Shown: positions 46,275-55,233, numbered from the stretch's first letter. The stretch: 64,000 nucleotides of DNA from Mesorhizobium sp. AR07 (GCF_024746815.1 NZ_CP080525.1:434001-498000), one strand, 5' to 3'. Notes: generated by a model not told the origin, from the sequence alone. Program-made: numbers and translations.

Positions 46275-47486
46275 TTACGCCATCGCCTTCTGCAGGTTCT
46301 CGTCGATCTTGTCGAGGAAGCCAGTGGTCGAGAGCCAGGGCTGGTCTGGGCCGATCAGCAGCGACAGGTCCTTGGTCATGAAGCCAGACTCGACCGTCTG
46401 GATGCAGACCTTTTCCAGCGTCTCGGCAAAGCGTTTCAGCTCGGCATTGTCGTCAAGCTTGGCGCGGTGGGCGAGGCCACGCGTCCAGGCGAAGATCGAG
46501 GCGATCGAATTGGTCGAGGTTTCCTCGCCCTTCTGGTGCTGGCGGTAGTGGCGGGTGACGGTGCCGTGCGCGGCTTCAGCCTCCACCGTCTTGCCGTCCG
46601 GCGTCATCAGTACCGAGGTCATCAGGCCGAGCGATCCAAATCCCTGCGCCACCGTGTCGGACTGGACGTCGCCGTCATAGTTCTTGCAGGCCCAGACGTA
46701 GCCGCCCGACCATTTCAGGCTGGACGCCACCATGTCGTCGATCAGCCGGTGCTCGTACCACAGCTTCTTCGACTTGAACTCGGCCTCGAATTCCGCCTCG
46801 TAGACTTCCTGGAAGATATCCTTGAAGCGGCCGTCATAGGCCTTGAGGATGGTGTTCTTGGTCGACAGATAAACCGGATAGTTGCGCAGCAGGCCGTAGT
46901 TCAGCGAAGCGCGGGCGAACTCGCGGATCGAATCGTCGAGATTGTACATGGCCATGGCGACGCCGGCGCCGGGCGTATCGTAGACATCGTGCTCGATCAC
47001 GGTGCCGTCCTCGCCGACGAACTTGATCGTCAGCTTGCCCTTGCCGGGAAAGCGGAAATCGGTAGCGCGGTACTGGTCGCCGAAGGCGTGACGGCCGACG
47101 ATGATCGGCTTGGTCCAGCCGGGCACCAGGCGCGGCACGTTCTTCATGATGATTGGCTCGCGGAAGATGGTGCCGCCAAGGATGTTGCGGATGGTGCCGT
47201 TCGGCGACTTCCACATCTTCTTCAGCTTGAATTCCTCGACGCGCTGCTCGTCGGGCGTAATCGTCGCGCATTTCACGCCGACGCCGTATTTCTTGATGGC
47301 GTTGGCCGAATCTATGGTCACCTGGTCGTTGGTGGCGTCACGGTGCTCGATGCCGAGGTCGTAATATTCGAGCTTGAGGTCGAGATAAGGGTGGATCAGC
47401 TTGTCCTTGATGAACTGCCAGATGATGCGGGTCATCTCGTCGCCGTCGAGTTCGACGACCGGGTTCGCCACCTTGATCTTCGCCAT
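46275..47486 (-). CDS. icd: NADP-dependent isocitrate dehydrogenase
   Basis: 403-aa TCA-cycle enzyme of the eukaryotic-like type II family typical of rhizobia (404 aa in relatives). Landmarks: [77 protein letters not shown], the metal-binding Asp region [23 protein letters not shown] and the NADP motif [34 protein letters not shown] (read in parts). The 460-bp space upstream holds a terminator for another transcript. Confidence 0.97.
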   Translation of the reverse strand: MAKIKVANPVVELDGDEMTRIIWQFIKDKLIHPYLDLKLEYYDLGIEHRDATNDQVTIDSANAIKKYGVGVKCATITPDEQRVEEFKLKKMWKSPNGTIRNILGGTIFREPIIMKNVPRLVPGWTKPIIVGRHAFGDQYRATDFRFPGKGKLTIKFVGEDGTVIEHDVYDTPGAGVAMAMYNLDDSIREFARASLNYGLLRNYPVYLSTKNTILKAYDGRFKDIFQEVYEAEFEAEFKSKKLWYEHRLIDDMVASSLKWSGGYVWACKNYDGDVQSDTVAQGFGSLGLMTSVLMTPDGKTVEAEAAHGTVTRHYRQHQKGEETSTNSIASIFAWTRGLAHRAKLDDNAELKRFAETLEKVCIQTVESGFMTKDLSLLIGPDQPWLSTTGFLDKIDENLQKAMA

Positions 47487-47624
47487 GGAAAGAATGCCTC
47501 GTTCAACAGTTGGGTGATGGCGGGACCGGCCTCGCCAGGGTAGGAACTTCGCCTATAGCAAAGCGATCCGGGTGGTGCAAACCGGCGGCAGCGGAAGACG
47601 CGGCCTTCTTCTGCAGCAATTGGC

Positions 47625-47673
47625 AAAAAAGGCGATGCCCACCACCCCTTGAGAGGCAGCCGGCATCGCCTTT
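47625..47673 (-). terminator. Strong terminator on minus with no recognised gene upstream
   Basis: Read on minus: AAAGGCGATGCC, about 22 nt of loop, GGCATCGCCTTTTTT. The 9-bp stem uses 47631-47639 and 47662-47670 and ends in six Ts. A second hairpin, CTGCCGCG-CCTT-CGCGGCAG (47682-47701), stands just before it. On minus the preceding 250 bases (47700-47946) carry no believable CDS, so a small RNA is possible. Nothing else is seen in 47487-47946. Confidence 0.6.
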
Positions 47674-47946
47674 GTTTGATGCTGCCGCGAAGGCGCGGCA
47701 GGCGCTTATTGCAATGGCGTACCATGTTGTCCTTGAACGACTGGACGGCGCCGCTAGCGCGAGGCTCGTCTGCTTGTACACGCGTGGCGGCCTGCGCGAG
47801 CCGCCGGTGAAGCGCCATCTGGGTTTTTCGCGCGAACCAGGGGCGCGGCATAAGGGTATTTGTCGGTCAAGTGGCCGATAACTCTTCAAAAAGCCGTATC
47901 GATATGTCAGGACGCGCAGACTTCGTAGCGCAATCACCTGGATCAC

Positions 47947-48885
47947 ATGGCAGGAACGGACTTTCAGCGCGGCGTCATGACCGCTGGCCCGGCGATCATC
48001 CTGGTCGAGCCGCAACTTGGCGAGAACATCGGCATGGTCGCTCGTGCCATGGCCAATTTCGGCCTGTCGGAATTGCGCCTGGTCAACCCTCGCGATGGCT
48101 GGCCAAGTGAGAAAGCGCGCGCTGCCGCCAGCCGCGCCGACCATGTCATCGATGCCGTGAAGGTGTTCGACGATCTTGCCTCGGCGCTCGCCGACCTGAA
48201 CTTTGTTTTCGCCACCACCGCCAGGCAGCGTGACGGTTTCAAATCCGTGCGCGGCCCGGTGGAGGCGGGCAGGGTGCTCCGGGCCCGTCACGCATTGGAT
48301 CAGCGCACCGGGATCCTGTTCGGCCGCGAACGTTTTGGCCTCTACAATGACGAGGTGGGCCTTGCCGACGAGATCGTCACCTTTCCGGTCGATCCTGATT
48401 TCTCCTCGCTCAACATCGCCCAGGCAGCGCTGCTGATGTCCTACGAGTGGATGAAGTCCGGCCTGGAAGACGAGACGAAGACCAATTTTTCCGGTCCGGA
48501 CATGAAGCCGGCAAGCAAGGAAGAGCTGCACGGCCTGTTCGCCTATCTCGAAGGCGCATTGGAAGCGCGCGGCTATTTCCGGCCGGCGCCGAAGAAGCCG
48601 AAGATGGTCGACAATCTGCGCGCCGTGCTGACGCGCGCTGGCTTCGCCGAGCCGGAGCTCAAGGTGCTGCGCGGCATCATTTCGTCGCTGGACAGGTTTT
48701 CGCCGGCGATGCCGCGTGGCGATGGTTCTCCCGGCGACGATCCGAGACGATTGCCCGCGGCAGCCGCGCGCGCCCGCAAGGCGGAAGGCAATCGTCTGCC
48801 CGACACTGCTACCGGCAAAGAGACGGCCGCCGGCAAGGACGATGACACACCACCGCTCGGCGGCAAGGGAACAGACAATGACTGA
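47947..48885 (+). CDS. trmJ: RNA methyltransferase, TrmH family group 1 (TrmJ-like)
   Basis: 312 aa. SPOUT-fold tRNA ribose methyltransferase that probably methylates position 32 of tRNAs using SAM. Motifs: [34 protein letters not shown] (read in parts, motif 1 with Asn-Gly Arg), [23 protein letters not shown] (motif 2) and [22 protein letters not shown] (motif 3, SAM trefoil knot). The C-terminal 80 residues form a helical region plus a low-complexity charged tail. It overlaps murI by 8 bp. Confidence 0.9.
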   Translation: MAGTDFQRGVMTAGPAIILVEPQLGENIGMVARAMANFGLSELRLVNPRDGWPSEKARAAASRADHVIDAVKVFDDLASALADLNFVFATTARQRDGFKSVRGPVEAGRVLRARHALDQRTGILFGRERFGLYNDEVGLADEIVTFPVDPDFSSLNIAQAALLMSYEWMKSGLEDETKTNFSGPDMKPASKEELHGLFAYLEGALEARGYFRPAPKKPKMVDNLRAVLTRAGFAEPELKVLRGIISSLDRFSPAMPRGDGSPGDDPRRLPAAAARARKAEGNRLPDTATGKETAAGKDDDTPPLGGKGTDND

Positions 48886-49666
48886 GCGGCCGATCCTGAT
48901 GTTCGATTCCGGCATCGGCGGGCTCACCGTGCTGCGTGAGGCACGTGTGCTGATGCCCGATCGTCGCTTCGTCTATGTCGCCGATGATGCCGCCTTTCCC
49001 TATGGCGCCTGGGAGGAACCGGCCCTCAACGCTCATATCCTCGGCCTGTTCGGCGCGCTGCTGGAAAAATTCCAGCCCGAGATATCGGTCATTCCCTGCA
49101 ACACCGCCTCGACGCTGGTGATCGACGCGTTGCGCGAGAGATTCCCCGGCCATCCCTTTGTCGGCACGGTGCCGGCGATCAAGCCGGCGGCGGAGCGCAC
49201 GCGCTCCGGGCTGGTTTCGGTGCTGGCGACTCCGGGCACGGTCAAGCGCCAATACACGCGCGATCTGATCAGCAAATGGGCGCAGAAATGCCACGTGCGG
49301 CTGGTCGGTTCGGACCGGCTGGCGCCGCTGGCCGAAATCTACATGCGCGAGGGATTCGTCGACGAGGAGATCGTCCGCCAGGAGATCGCGCCCTGTTTTG
49401 TCGAGAAGGACGGCGCCCGCACCGATATTGTCGTGCTCGGCTGCACGCATTATCCGTTCCTGGCCAATCGCATGCGCAAGACCGCGCCCTGGCCGGTCGA
49501 CTGGATCGACCCCGCCGAGGCAATTGCCCGCCGCGCCATGTCGCTGCTGGCGCCGGTCGACGGGCCAGTGCCGGTGGGCGAGCCTGACATTGCGGTCTTT
49601 ACCTCCGGCAAGGCGGACTTCGCCACCAGCCGGCTGATGCAAGGGTTCGGACTGGTCGTGAGCTAA
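48878..49666 (+). CDS. murI: Glutamate racemase
   Basis: 262-aa cofactor-independent racemase that makes D-glutamate for peptidoglycan. Both catalytic cysteines are present: Cys74 in VIPCNTAST and Cys189 in [10 protein letters not shown]; Asp10 and Ser11 in FDSGIGG complete the site. The start at 48878 overlaps the methyltransferase end by 8 bp, implying coupling; the frame is open further up. The stop codon directly abuts a palindromic repeat. Confidence 0.95.
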   Translation: MTERPILMFDSGIGGLTVLREARVLMPDRRFVYVADDAAFPYGAWEEPALNAHILGLFGALLEKFQPEISVIPCNTASTLVIDALRERFPGHPFVGTVPAIKPAAERTRSGLVSVLATPGTVKRQYTRDLISKWAQKCHVRLVGSDRLAPLAEIYMREGFVDEEIVRQEIAPCFVEKDGARTDIVVLGCTHYPFLANRMRKTAPWPVDWIDPAEAIARRAMSLLAPVDGPVPVGEPDIAVFTSGKADFATSRLMQGFGLVVS

Positions 49667-49713
49667 TGCATGTCGCCCAAAAGTGGCCCCGGTTTTTGGG
49701 GGAGCGACATGCA
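49667..49713. repeat. Palindromic intergenic repeat, copy 1
   Basis: TGCATGTCG at the left (49667-49675) and CGACATGCA at the right (49705-49713), with CCCAAAAGTGGCC and CCGGTTTTTGGGGGA between. A second copy is at 52924-52968 in the opposite orientation, sharing an exact 22-bp segment that starts TGCATGTCGCCCAAAAGTGG. It begins on the base after the murI stop and is followed by a run of nine A. Confidence 0.8.
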
Positions 49714-49724
49714 AAAAAAAAGAC

Positions 49725-49768
49725 CTAAAGCGCGTCGCATGAATCCGTTCAATCGCGACGCGCTTTAG
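49725..49768. repeat. Second palindromic element, 14-bp perfect stem
   Basis: CTAAAGCGCGTCGC (49725-49738) pairs exactly with GCGACGCGCTTTAG (49755-49768) around a 16-nt loop. It lies between convergent murI and the RNB ribonuclease gene and may function as a bidirectional terminator. A related fragment, CTAAAGCGTTTCCGG, appears near 57497. Confidence 0.7.
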
Positions 49769-49791
49769 ACGGCAGCGGAAACGTCTGCCAC

Positions 49792-51174
49792 TCAAACAGG
49801 CTCGAAGACGATGCTGCGTTGATCCGGATCGGCCAAGACCAGCCTTAGCGTCAGATCGTCGCCCTGTCTGAGCCCAGAGGCCTTAACGTTGGCAACGACA
49901 GGCATGTCGGCAAGCTGGACGCGCACGCCATGATCGACCAAGTCGGTCACAACGGCCTTGAACGTCTCACCCTGGCGTCCCTTCAGCATTACCGCCTCGG
50001 CAAGGTCGATAGCCGCGTGGTTGATCTGCGAAGCGCGACTATCCGCACGTCCCATCACCTTCGGCAATCTGGCGAACGCATCGGTGACAGCCTGGGGCAC
50101 GGGCTGGCCATTGGCGATAGCCAGTGCGCAGCGCACGACGTAGCGGTCTGCCAGCCGCCTCAGCGGCGCGGTGGCGTGGGCATAAGTCGCAGCCATCGCC
50201 TCGTGCCACGGGACAACGCCTTCCTCATAGGGCTGGTAGGACGCACCGGAGCCGGCATGGCGGATTTCCAGCATCAGCGCTGCCTGTTGCTTATTGGCCG
50301 GATCGAGGGTTCGCTGATAGTCGCGCAAGCTGGTCGACGCCGGCCAAGACAGTCCTAGAGCCTGTGCCGCGTTGCGCAGTCTTTGCACCTTGAAGGCATC
50401 TGGCTCCGACATCACACGGAACAACCCGGTATGGTGCTCAAGCATGGCGTCGGCAATCGCCATGTTGGCAGCCAGCGAAAGCGCGGCGTTGTCTTGCTCG
50501 GATTGCAACAATGGTCTGAACGAAAGCCGGAATGTGCCATCGGCGAGCCTTTCAACCTCCTGCTCGGGTGGGTCGACGCGGGAAGCGCCACGACGCTTTT
50601 CGTTCATTGCCATGCGTCGCGCCATTTCGGCGAAGCCGGCCGGAACGTCTGAGGCCTTCACACTGTCATAAGCGAGCTTCGCGCGGCTTTGAATGATCGC
50701 CCGCTCCGCGCCATCCAATTTCGTTGCACCGTCCTGTGCAACCCGAACCGTGAAGACAACCGCTGGACGTGGTCCATCGGGCAACAGGCTCGCTGCAGCC
50801 TCGGCAAGTACCGGTGGGTAGAGCCCAGCCTTGCCATCCGGCAAGTAAAGCGTCTCGCCCCGCGTCCAGGCTTCGAGATCAACCGGGTCGCCGTCCGCGA
50901 CGAACCAGGCCACGTCGGCAATGGCATAATGCAGCAGAAGATCGCCGCCGCTCGCCTCGATCGAGAACGCCTGATCAAGATCGGTGGAGCTCGCCGGGTC
51001 GAGCGTGACGAAGGGCATAGTCGTTCGATCGGCATGCTGGTCGGGCGCACGTTTGGCCGCAGCCTCCGACGCGGCCATCACGTCAGCCGGGAATGCATCC
51101 GGCACGTGGAATTCGGTGCGGATTTTCGCCAGACCGGTGGAGAGAGCTTGTGAGGGATCGGTCAGAGATTTCAT
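49792..51174 (-). CDS. RNB domain ribonuclease (short RNase II/R-like)
   Basis: 460 aa, well short of RNase R (about 750 or more) and RNase II (about 640). The RNB catalytic domain occupies most of it: VTLDPASSTDLDQAFSIE with the metal-binding Asp residues, YAIADVAWFV, YLPDGKAGLYPPVLAEAAASLLPD and ATYAHATAPLRRLADRYV with the catalytic Arg. N-terminal cold-shock domains are missing; a C-terminal OB/S1-like remnant is present (KAVVTDLVDHGVRVQLADMPV). Probably a 3'-5' exonuclease acting on less structured RNA. Isolated gene on minus. Confidence 0.85.
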   Translation of the reverse strand: MKSLTDPSQALSTGLAKIRTEFHVPDAFPADVMAASEAAAKRAPDQHADRTTMPFVTLDPASSTDLDQAFSIEASGGDLLLHYAIADVAWFVADGDPVDLEAWTRGETLYLPDGKAGLYPPVLAEAAASLLPDGPRPAVVFTVRVAQDGATKLDGAERAIIQSRAKLAYDSVKASDVPAGFAEMARRMAMNEKRRGASRVDPPEQEVERLADGTFRLSFRPLLQSEQDNAALSLAANMAIADAMLEHHTGLFRVMSEPDAFKVQRLRNAAQALGLSWPASTSLRDYQRTLDPANKQQAALMLEIRHAGSGASYQPYEEGVVPWHEAMAATYAHATAPLRRLADRYVVRCALAIANGQPVPQAVTDAFARLPKVMGRADSRASQINHAAIDLAEAVMLKGRQGETFKAVVTDLVDHGVRVQLADMPVVANVKASGLRQGDDLTLRLVLADPDQRSIVFEPV

Positions 51175-51339
51175 TCAGCCGTCCTACACTGGCACTCCGG
51201 ACACGGGAAGGTCGCCAACGAAAATCGCCGAAGCCGGCCGCCTGATGGGCTGGCACCAAGCGGCCTTGGAACTGAGCTGCTGGCGACGGAACTGCCGCCG
51301 AAGCGCGGCGTTTCTACTGACAGCAAAGGAGAAACAGCC

Positions 51340-51522
51340 ATGCCAGCCACCTCGAAAGCCCAGCAGAAAGCAGCCGGCGCCGCTCTGTCGGCGAAGCGCG
51401 GCGACACCAAGAAGAGCGAGCTCAAAGGCGCTTCGAAGGGAATGTATGAATCGATGAGCGAAAAGCAGCTCGAGGAATTCGCCGAAACGAAGCGCAAGGG
51501 GCTGCCGGAAAAGAAATCGTAG
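51340..51522 (+). CDS. DUF3008 family small protein
   Basis: 60 aa, very hydrophilic and Lys/Ala/Ser-rich: MPATSKAQQKAAGAALSAKR, ELKGASKGMYESMSEKQLEEFA, ending PEKKS. The pattern matches DUF3008, common in Rhizobiales and often predicted disordered. A good ribosome site (AAAGGAGAA) precedes the ATG. Function unknown; similar small proteins are frequently induced in stationary phase, which is only an inference here. A strong terminator follows within 35 bp. Confidence 0.85.
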   Translation: MPATSKAQQKAAGAALSAKRGDTKKSELKGASKGMYESMSEKQLEEFAETKRKGLPEKKS

Positions 51523-51552
51523 CACCAGGCTTCATAATACAAGCCGGAATCA

Positions 51553-51581
51553 AAAGCCCGCGGCCGAAAACCGCGGGCTTT
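51553..51581. terminator. Bidirectional rho-independent terminator
   Basis: AAAGCCCGCGG (51553-51563), loop CCGAAAA, CCGCGGGCTTT (51571-51581): perfect 11-bp stem with A-run and T-run on either side. It serves the DUF3008 gene on plus and the small secreted protein gene on minus. Confidence 0.85.
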
Positions 51582-51608
51582 GTCGACCTCACGAGGCCGA
51601 AATAGACC

Positions 51609-51806
51609 TTACCAGCAGCGCCGCACCTTGTGGCGAATGACGTGTCTGTGGCCGTTCCGCCAGACCACCTTCTTCTTCACCACGATACGGCAATGTTGAT
51701 GATGCCTGTGTCCCTGCCAATGCCTGGCCTCGGCGGGAGCAGGTGCGACCGCTACCGAGCCGGCCAACACCGCGACACCTGCCAATGTAAGGAAAAATTT
51801 CTTCAC
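51609..51806 (-). CDS. Small secreted basic His/Arg-rich protein
   Basis: 65 aa from a GTG at 51806 with GAGGAG about 8 bases upstream. A signal peptide (VKKFFLTLAGVAVLAGSVAVAPAPAEA read in parts, cleavage after AEA) precedes a mature peptide of only about 38 residues, extremely basic and rich in His, Arg and Trp (GHRHHQHC, VWRNGHRHVIRHKVRRCW) with two Cys that could form one disulfide. Similar short His-rich periplasmic peptides are common in Rhizobiales without assigned function. It could bind metal or membranes. Confidence 0.7.
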   Translation of the reverse strand: MKKFFLTLAGVAVLAGSVAVAPAPAEARHWQGHRHHQHCRIVVKKKVVWRNGHRHVIRHKVRRCW

Positions 51807-52007
51807 GTAATCGTGCTCCTCTGGCTCCAATCCCTTCACGGTGCCGTTGGCGCAAAAAACATCCCGCCAAAATCCGGCACCGCTCAACGTTGAAAATGCT
51901 ATATGGTTGCCTTCCGCCGCGCCATTCAAAAGCTTGACAGCGGTTAAATCTCGGTTTAACCAGCCGCCACCACCGGGCAGCGATGTCCGGTGTTTGTTTT
52001 GTATGCG

Positions 52008-52160
52008 CAAGATCAGTGAGCCTAGTCGTTTCTGATCTTGTTTGAAATGACGTGTCCCGTGGGTTTTCCGCCGCGTTGCGTGGGAAAACCCTGTCAGGTC
52101 TCGAAAACGGAGGCCAGAGGAGGGCGCGTTTCCTTCACCCGGACCATGAGGTTCCGGGTG
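52008..52160 (+). promoter_or_regulatory. Structured 5' region of rpsD with three hairpins
   Basis: Hairpin 1: CAAGATCAG (52008-52016) with CTGATCTTG (52032-52040). Hairpin 2: GGGTTTTCC (52061-52069) with GGAAAACCC (52083-52091). Hairpin 3: CACCCGGA (52136-52143) with TCCGGGTG (52153-52160), followed by TGTTGTTTT directly before the ribosome site. Hairpin 3 looks like an attenuator. Bases 51807-52007 upstream hold no other recognisable feature. Confidence 0.55.
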
Positions 52161-52183
52161 TGTTGTTTTGAAAAGGGAATGCG

Positions 52184-52801
52184 ATGAGCAAGCGCGAATC
52201 CGCGAAGTACAAGATCGACCGCCGTCTTGGCGAGAATATCTGGGGCCGCCCGAAGTCCCCGGTCAACAAGCGTGAATACGGCCCCGGCCAGCACGGCCAG
52301 CGCCGCAAGGGCAAGCTTTCCGACTTCGGCCTGCAGCTGCGCGCCAAGCAGAAGCTGAAGGGTCACTACGGCGACGTTTCGGAAAAGCAGTTCCGCAAGG
52401 TCTATGAAGAGGCTGACCGCCGCAAGGGCGACACCTCGGAGAACCTGATCGGCCTGCTCGAATCGCGTCTCGACGCGGTCGTCTACCGCGCCAAGTTCGT
52501 ACCGACCATTTTCGCCGCCCGCCAGTTCGTCAACCACGGCCACGTCAACGTCAACGGCAAGCGCGTCAACATCGGCTCGTACCGCTGCAAGCCGGGCGAT
52601 GTCGTCGAAGTGCGCGAAAAGTCGAAGCAGCTGGTCATCGTGCTGGAATCGGTCGGTCTCGCCGAACGTGACGTGCCGGACTATATCGAAGCCGATCACA
52701 ACAAGATGGTCGCCACCTTCTCGCGCATCCCCGGCCTGGCGGACGTTCCGTTCGCCGTGCAGATGGAACCGAACCTGGTCGTCGAATTCTATTCGCGCTG
52801 A
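52184..52801 (+). CDS. rpsD: 30S ribosomal protein S4
   Basis: 205-aa primary 16S rRNA-binding protein that starts 30S assembly. [22 protein letters not shown] is the alphaproteobacterial N-terminus (no zinc cysteines), [20 protein letters not shown] follows, and the S4 RNA-binding domain runs about 93-155 ([37 protein letters not shown]). It is solitary here rather than in the alpha operon. The hairpin-rich leader suggests post-transcriptional control, and a clear terminator follows. Confidence 0.98.
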   Translation: MSKRESAKYKIDRRLGENIWGRPKSPVNKREYGPGQHGQRRKGKLSDFGLQLRAKQKLKGHYGDVSEKQFRKVYEEADRRKGDTSENLIGLLESRLDAVVYRAKFVPTIFAARQFVNHGHVNVNGKRVNIGSYRCKPGDVVEVREKSKQLVIVLESVGLAERDVPDYIEADHNKMVATFSRIPGLADVPFAVQMEPNLVVEFYSR

Positions 52802-52843
52802 TCGGCTTCGCTGATCGGCTTCATTGTCCGAAAGACATCGTCG

Positions 52844-52870
52844 AAGGCCGCCCATCGAGGCGGCCTTTTT
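52844..52870 (+). terminator. Rho-independent terminator after rpsD
   Basis: AAGGCCGCC (52844-52852), loop CATCGA, GGCGGCCTT (52859-52867), then TTT and further CTTT. It begins about 40 bp after the rpsD stop. Confidence 0.9.
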
Positions 52871-52923
52871 CTTTGCCCAGCTTTTCTTTGCCGCCCATGT
52901 CCGCTAATCCGGGCGCTCTTCCG

Positions 52924-52968
52924 TGCATGTCGTTGTCCCAAACCGGGGCCACTTTTGGGCGACATGCA
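52924..52968. repeat. Palindromic intergenic repeat, copy 2 (inverted)
   Basis: TGCATGTCG (52924-52932) and CGACATGCA (52960-52968) bracket AACCGGGGCCACTTTTGGG. It is the reverse-complement orientation of the copy at 49667-49713. It lies just upstream of ttcA, so it may overlap that gene's leader. Confidence 0.8.
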
Positions 52969-52990
52969 TCAGCACCGAAAGCGACATGCC

Positions 52991-53878
52991 ATGAACATGC
53001 TGCCAGACATCGAAACGCTTGAACCGATTGCCGACAGCGAAGGCGGCTTCCATCCGCTGTTTGCCGATGTGCCGTCCTCGGTCGAGTTCAACAAATTGCG
53101 CAAGCGGCTGCTGCGGCTGACCCGCCAGGCGATCGAGGATTTCTCGATGGTCAAGTCCGGCCAGCGCTGGCTGGTTGCGCTGTCGGGCGGCAAGGATTCC
53201 TACGGGCTGCTCGCCGTGCTGCTGGACCTCAAATGGCGCGGGCTGTTGCCTGTCGATTTGCTGGCCTGCAATCTTGACCAAGGCCAGCCAAATTTCCCCA
53301 AACACATCCTGCCCGACTATCTCGATCGATACGCCATACCGCATCGCATCGAATATCAGGACACCTATTCGGTCGTCACCGACAAGCTGCCTCAGGGCAG
53401 CACCTATTGCTCGCTGTGTTCGCGGCTCAGGCGTGGTCATCTCTACCGCATCGCGCGGGAGGAGGGGTGCTCGGCGCTGGTGCTCGGCCACCATCGCGAG
53501 GACATTCTCGAAACCTTCTTCATGAACCTGTTTCATGGCGGCCGTCTCGCCGCCATGCCGCCAAAACTGCTCAACGACGAGGGCGACGTCATGGTGCTGC
53601 GGCCGCTGAGCTACTGCGCCGAGACCGACCTGGAGAAATTTGCCGCGGCGATGCGGTTCCCGATCATTCCCTGCGATCTCTGCGGCAGCCAGGAGGGTCT
53701 CCAGCGCAACGCCATGAAGGCCATGCTCGAGGACATCGAAAAGCGTATGCCCGGCCGCAAAGACACCATGCTGCGTGCGCTGTCCAACAGCAGGCCATCG
53801 CACCTGCTTGATCGGAACCTGTTCGACTTCGCCGCCCTCAACGAGACCCTCACCACCAGGCAAGCCGATGACATTTGA
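52991..53878 (+). CDS. ttcA: tRNA 2-thiocytidine(32) synthetase TtcA
   Basis: 295 aa from [13 protein letters not shown] (52991). An ATP-pyrophosphatase with P-loop [10 protein letters not shown] activates C32 of tRNAs for thiolation. The Fe-S-cluster cysteines CSLC (in [16 protein letters not shown]) and CDLC (in [10 protein letters not shown]) are intact, and [19 protein letters not shown] is the family core. It depends on a 4Fe-4S cluster, presumably loaded by the Suf system. Overlaps the inositol-phosphatase family gene by 11 bp. Confidence 0.95.
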   Translation: MNMLPDIETLEPIADSEGGFHPLFADVPSSVEFNKLRKRLLRLTRQAIEDFSMVKSGQRWLVALSGGKDSYGLLAVLLDLKWRGLLPVDLLACNLDQGQPNFPKHILPDYLDRYAIPHRIEYQDTYSVVTDKLPQGSTYCSLCSRLRRGHLYRIAREEGCSALVLGHHREDILETFFMNLFHGGRLAAMPPKLLNDEGDVMVLRPLSYCAETDLEKFAAAMRFPIIPCDLCGSQEGLQRNAMKAMLEDIEKRMPGRKDTMLRALSNSRPSHLLDRNLFDFAALNETLTTRQADDI

Positions 53879-54695
53879 CGACACCGCGATCGACTGGCTG
53901 GCCGGCATTCTTGCCGAGGCAGCCCAGGCCGAGATCATGCCGCGCTTTCGCCGGCTGGGCGAGGGCGACATCCGGCAGAAGACCTCGGTCGCCGATCTGG
54001 TGACCGAGGCCGACGTCAATGCAGAGCGGCTGATCACCGCCAGGCTGCTTGAGCGTTATCCCCGAGCAATGGTCGTCGGCGAGGAAGCCTGTTCCGACAA
54101 TCCCGCGCTGCTCGATGGCTTGGGCGATGCAGATCTGGCTTTCGTCATCGACCCGGTGGACGGCACCTTCAACTTCGCGTCCGGCGTGCCCTTGTTCGGC
54201 GTCATGCTGGCTGTGGTGGTCAAGGGCGAGACGGTTGCCGGCATCATCCACGATCCAGTCGGCAAGGACTGGTTGATCGGCGCCAAGGGCGCCGGCAGCC
54301 ACATCAGGCATGCGCATGGCAGCCTGGAGAAAGTGCATGTCGCGGCATCCGCACCGATCGCGGAAATGACCGGGTCGGTCTCCTGGCAATATATGCCGGA
54401 GCCGGAGCGGTCGCGGCTGGCGCGCAACCAGACGAAGATCCTGTCGCAATTCGCCTATCGCTGCGCGGCCCATGAATATCGCCTGCTGGCCAGCGGCCAT
54501 GCCCACTTCGTCGTCTACAACAAGCTGATGCCATGGGATCATCTGGCCGGTGCGCTGATCCATGCCGAGGCCGGCGGCCACGCCGCGCGTTTCGATGGCA
54601 GCGCCTATCTGCCATTGCATCTGGACGGTGGCTTGCTTGTCGCGCCCGACCGGGAAAGCTGGCACGAGTTGCGCTGCGAACTCTGGGCGCAATAG
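53868..54695 (+). CDS. Inositol monophosphatase family protein
   Basis: 275 aa, start at 53868 overlapping ttcA by 11 bp. Metal-binding residues of the FIG/IMPase fold are present: Glu72 in VVGEEA, Asp95 and Asp98 in [10 protein letters not shown], and the third Asp in the C-terminal WDHLAGALI. Substrate may be inositol phosphate, histidinol phosphate or another sugar phosphate; the sequence does not decide. [11 protein letters not shown] near the end is typical of the alphaproteobacterial subgroup. Confidence 0.9.
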   Translation: MTFDDTAIDWLAGILAEAAQAEIMPRFRRLGEGDIRQKTSVADLVTEADVNAERLITARLLERYPRAMVVGEEACSDNPALLDGLGDADLAFVIDPVDGTFNFASGVPLFGVMLAVVVKGETVAGIIHDPVGKDWLIGAKGAGSHIRHAHGSLEKVHVAASAPIAEMTGSVSWQYMPEPERSRLARNQTKILSQFAYRCAAHEYRLLASGHAHFVVYNKLMPWDHLAGALIHAEAGGHAARFDGSAYLPLHLDGGLLVAPDRESWHELRCELWAQ

Positions 54696-54773
54696 GATCA
54701 ATTCCCGCGGCCTGCGTTTGAACCGGCCGGCTGAAAGATCGATGCAATCTCGCGCAAATCCGGAGGCACTCGA

Positions 54774-55181
54774 ATGAAACCTCGGTCCGTCTTTGTCGCA
54801 GCGGCTCTTGCCGTCGCCTTGTTTGCAAGCCCCAACGAAGCAAGCGCGCAGGAACGCACCTGTCGCAGTCCCGATCCCGTCGACACAATAAAGGAAATGT
54901 CCGACGCGATCTTTGCTTGCTGGAAGCCGCCAGCGGGAACCGCGGGCATGTCCCTGACACTGCAGTTCTCGCTTCGCCGCAACGGCACACTGATAGGCAA
55001 GCCTCGCGCCACCTATTCCGATCTGGGGACCGATACCCAACTCAGCCGCGCCTTCGTGGCTTCCATCCTCAAGGCTCTCGATGACGCTCTGCCCCTGCCT
55101 TTTTCGGACAGCATGGGTGGAGCAATCGCGGGGCGTATGCTTGTCCCTCGCTTCACGGCCGCCCTTGAGGGTGCATCCTAA
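54774..55181 (+). CDS. Hypothetical secreted protein with TonB C-terminal-like domain
   Basis: 135 aa with a Sec signal peptide (KPRSVFVAAALAVALFASPNEASA, cleavage after ASA). The mature part has two Cys (TCRSP, FACWKPP) and a beta-alpha-beta region MSLTLQFSLRRNGTLIGKPR, then FVASILKALDDALPLPF, which resembles the C-terminal domain of TonB-type energy transducers without the membrane anchor and Pro-rich spacer. Ribosome site GGAGG precedes the ATG. A long hairpin covers its stop codon. Function unknown. Confidence 0.75.
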   Translation: MKPRSVFVAAALAVALFASPNEASAQERTCRSPDPVDTIKEMSDAIFACWKPPAGTAGMSLTLQFSLRRNGTLIGKPRATYSDLGTDTQLSRAFVASILKALDDALPLPFSDSMGGAIAGRMLVPRFTAALEGAS

Positions 55182-55233
55182 GGTGTATTGATATTCAGGT
55201 GATGCCGGCCTGACCTGAATCTCAACACACCTT
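55180..55233. terminator. Long 21-bp hairpin between convergent genes
   Basis: 55180-55200 pairs with 55213-55233 at 19 of 21 positions around a 12-nt loop (GATGCCGGCCTG). The arm starts AAGGTGTATTGATATTCAGG and includes the stop codon of the preceding gene. There is no long T-run, so termination is likely but not certain. Confidence 0.6.

Noticed and set aside
45396..47543. 715-codon open frame on plus, antisense to the GST and icd genes
   Set aside because: It spans two well-supported genes and the repeat pair; sequence shows no family features and is a shadow of icd codon bias.
47432..47851. 139-codon minus frame upstream of icd
   Set aside because: It overlaps the icd start and the terminator hairpin and lacks any family pattern; a non-coding transcript is more likely.
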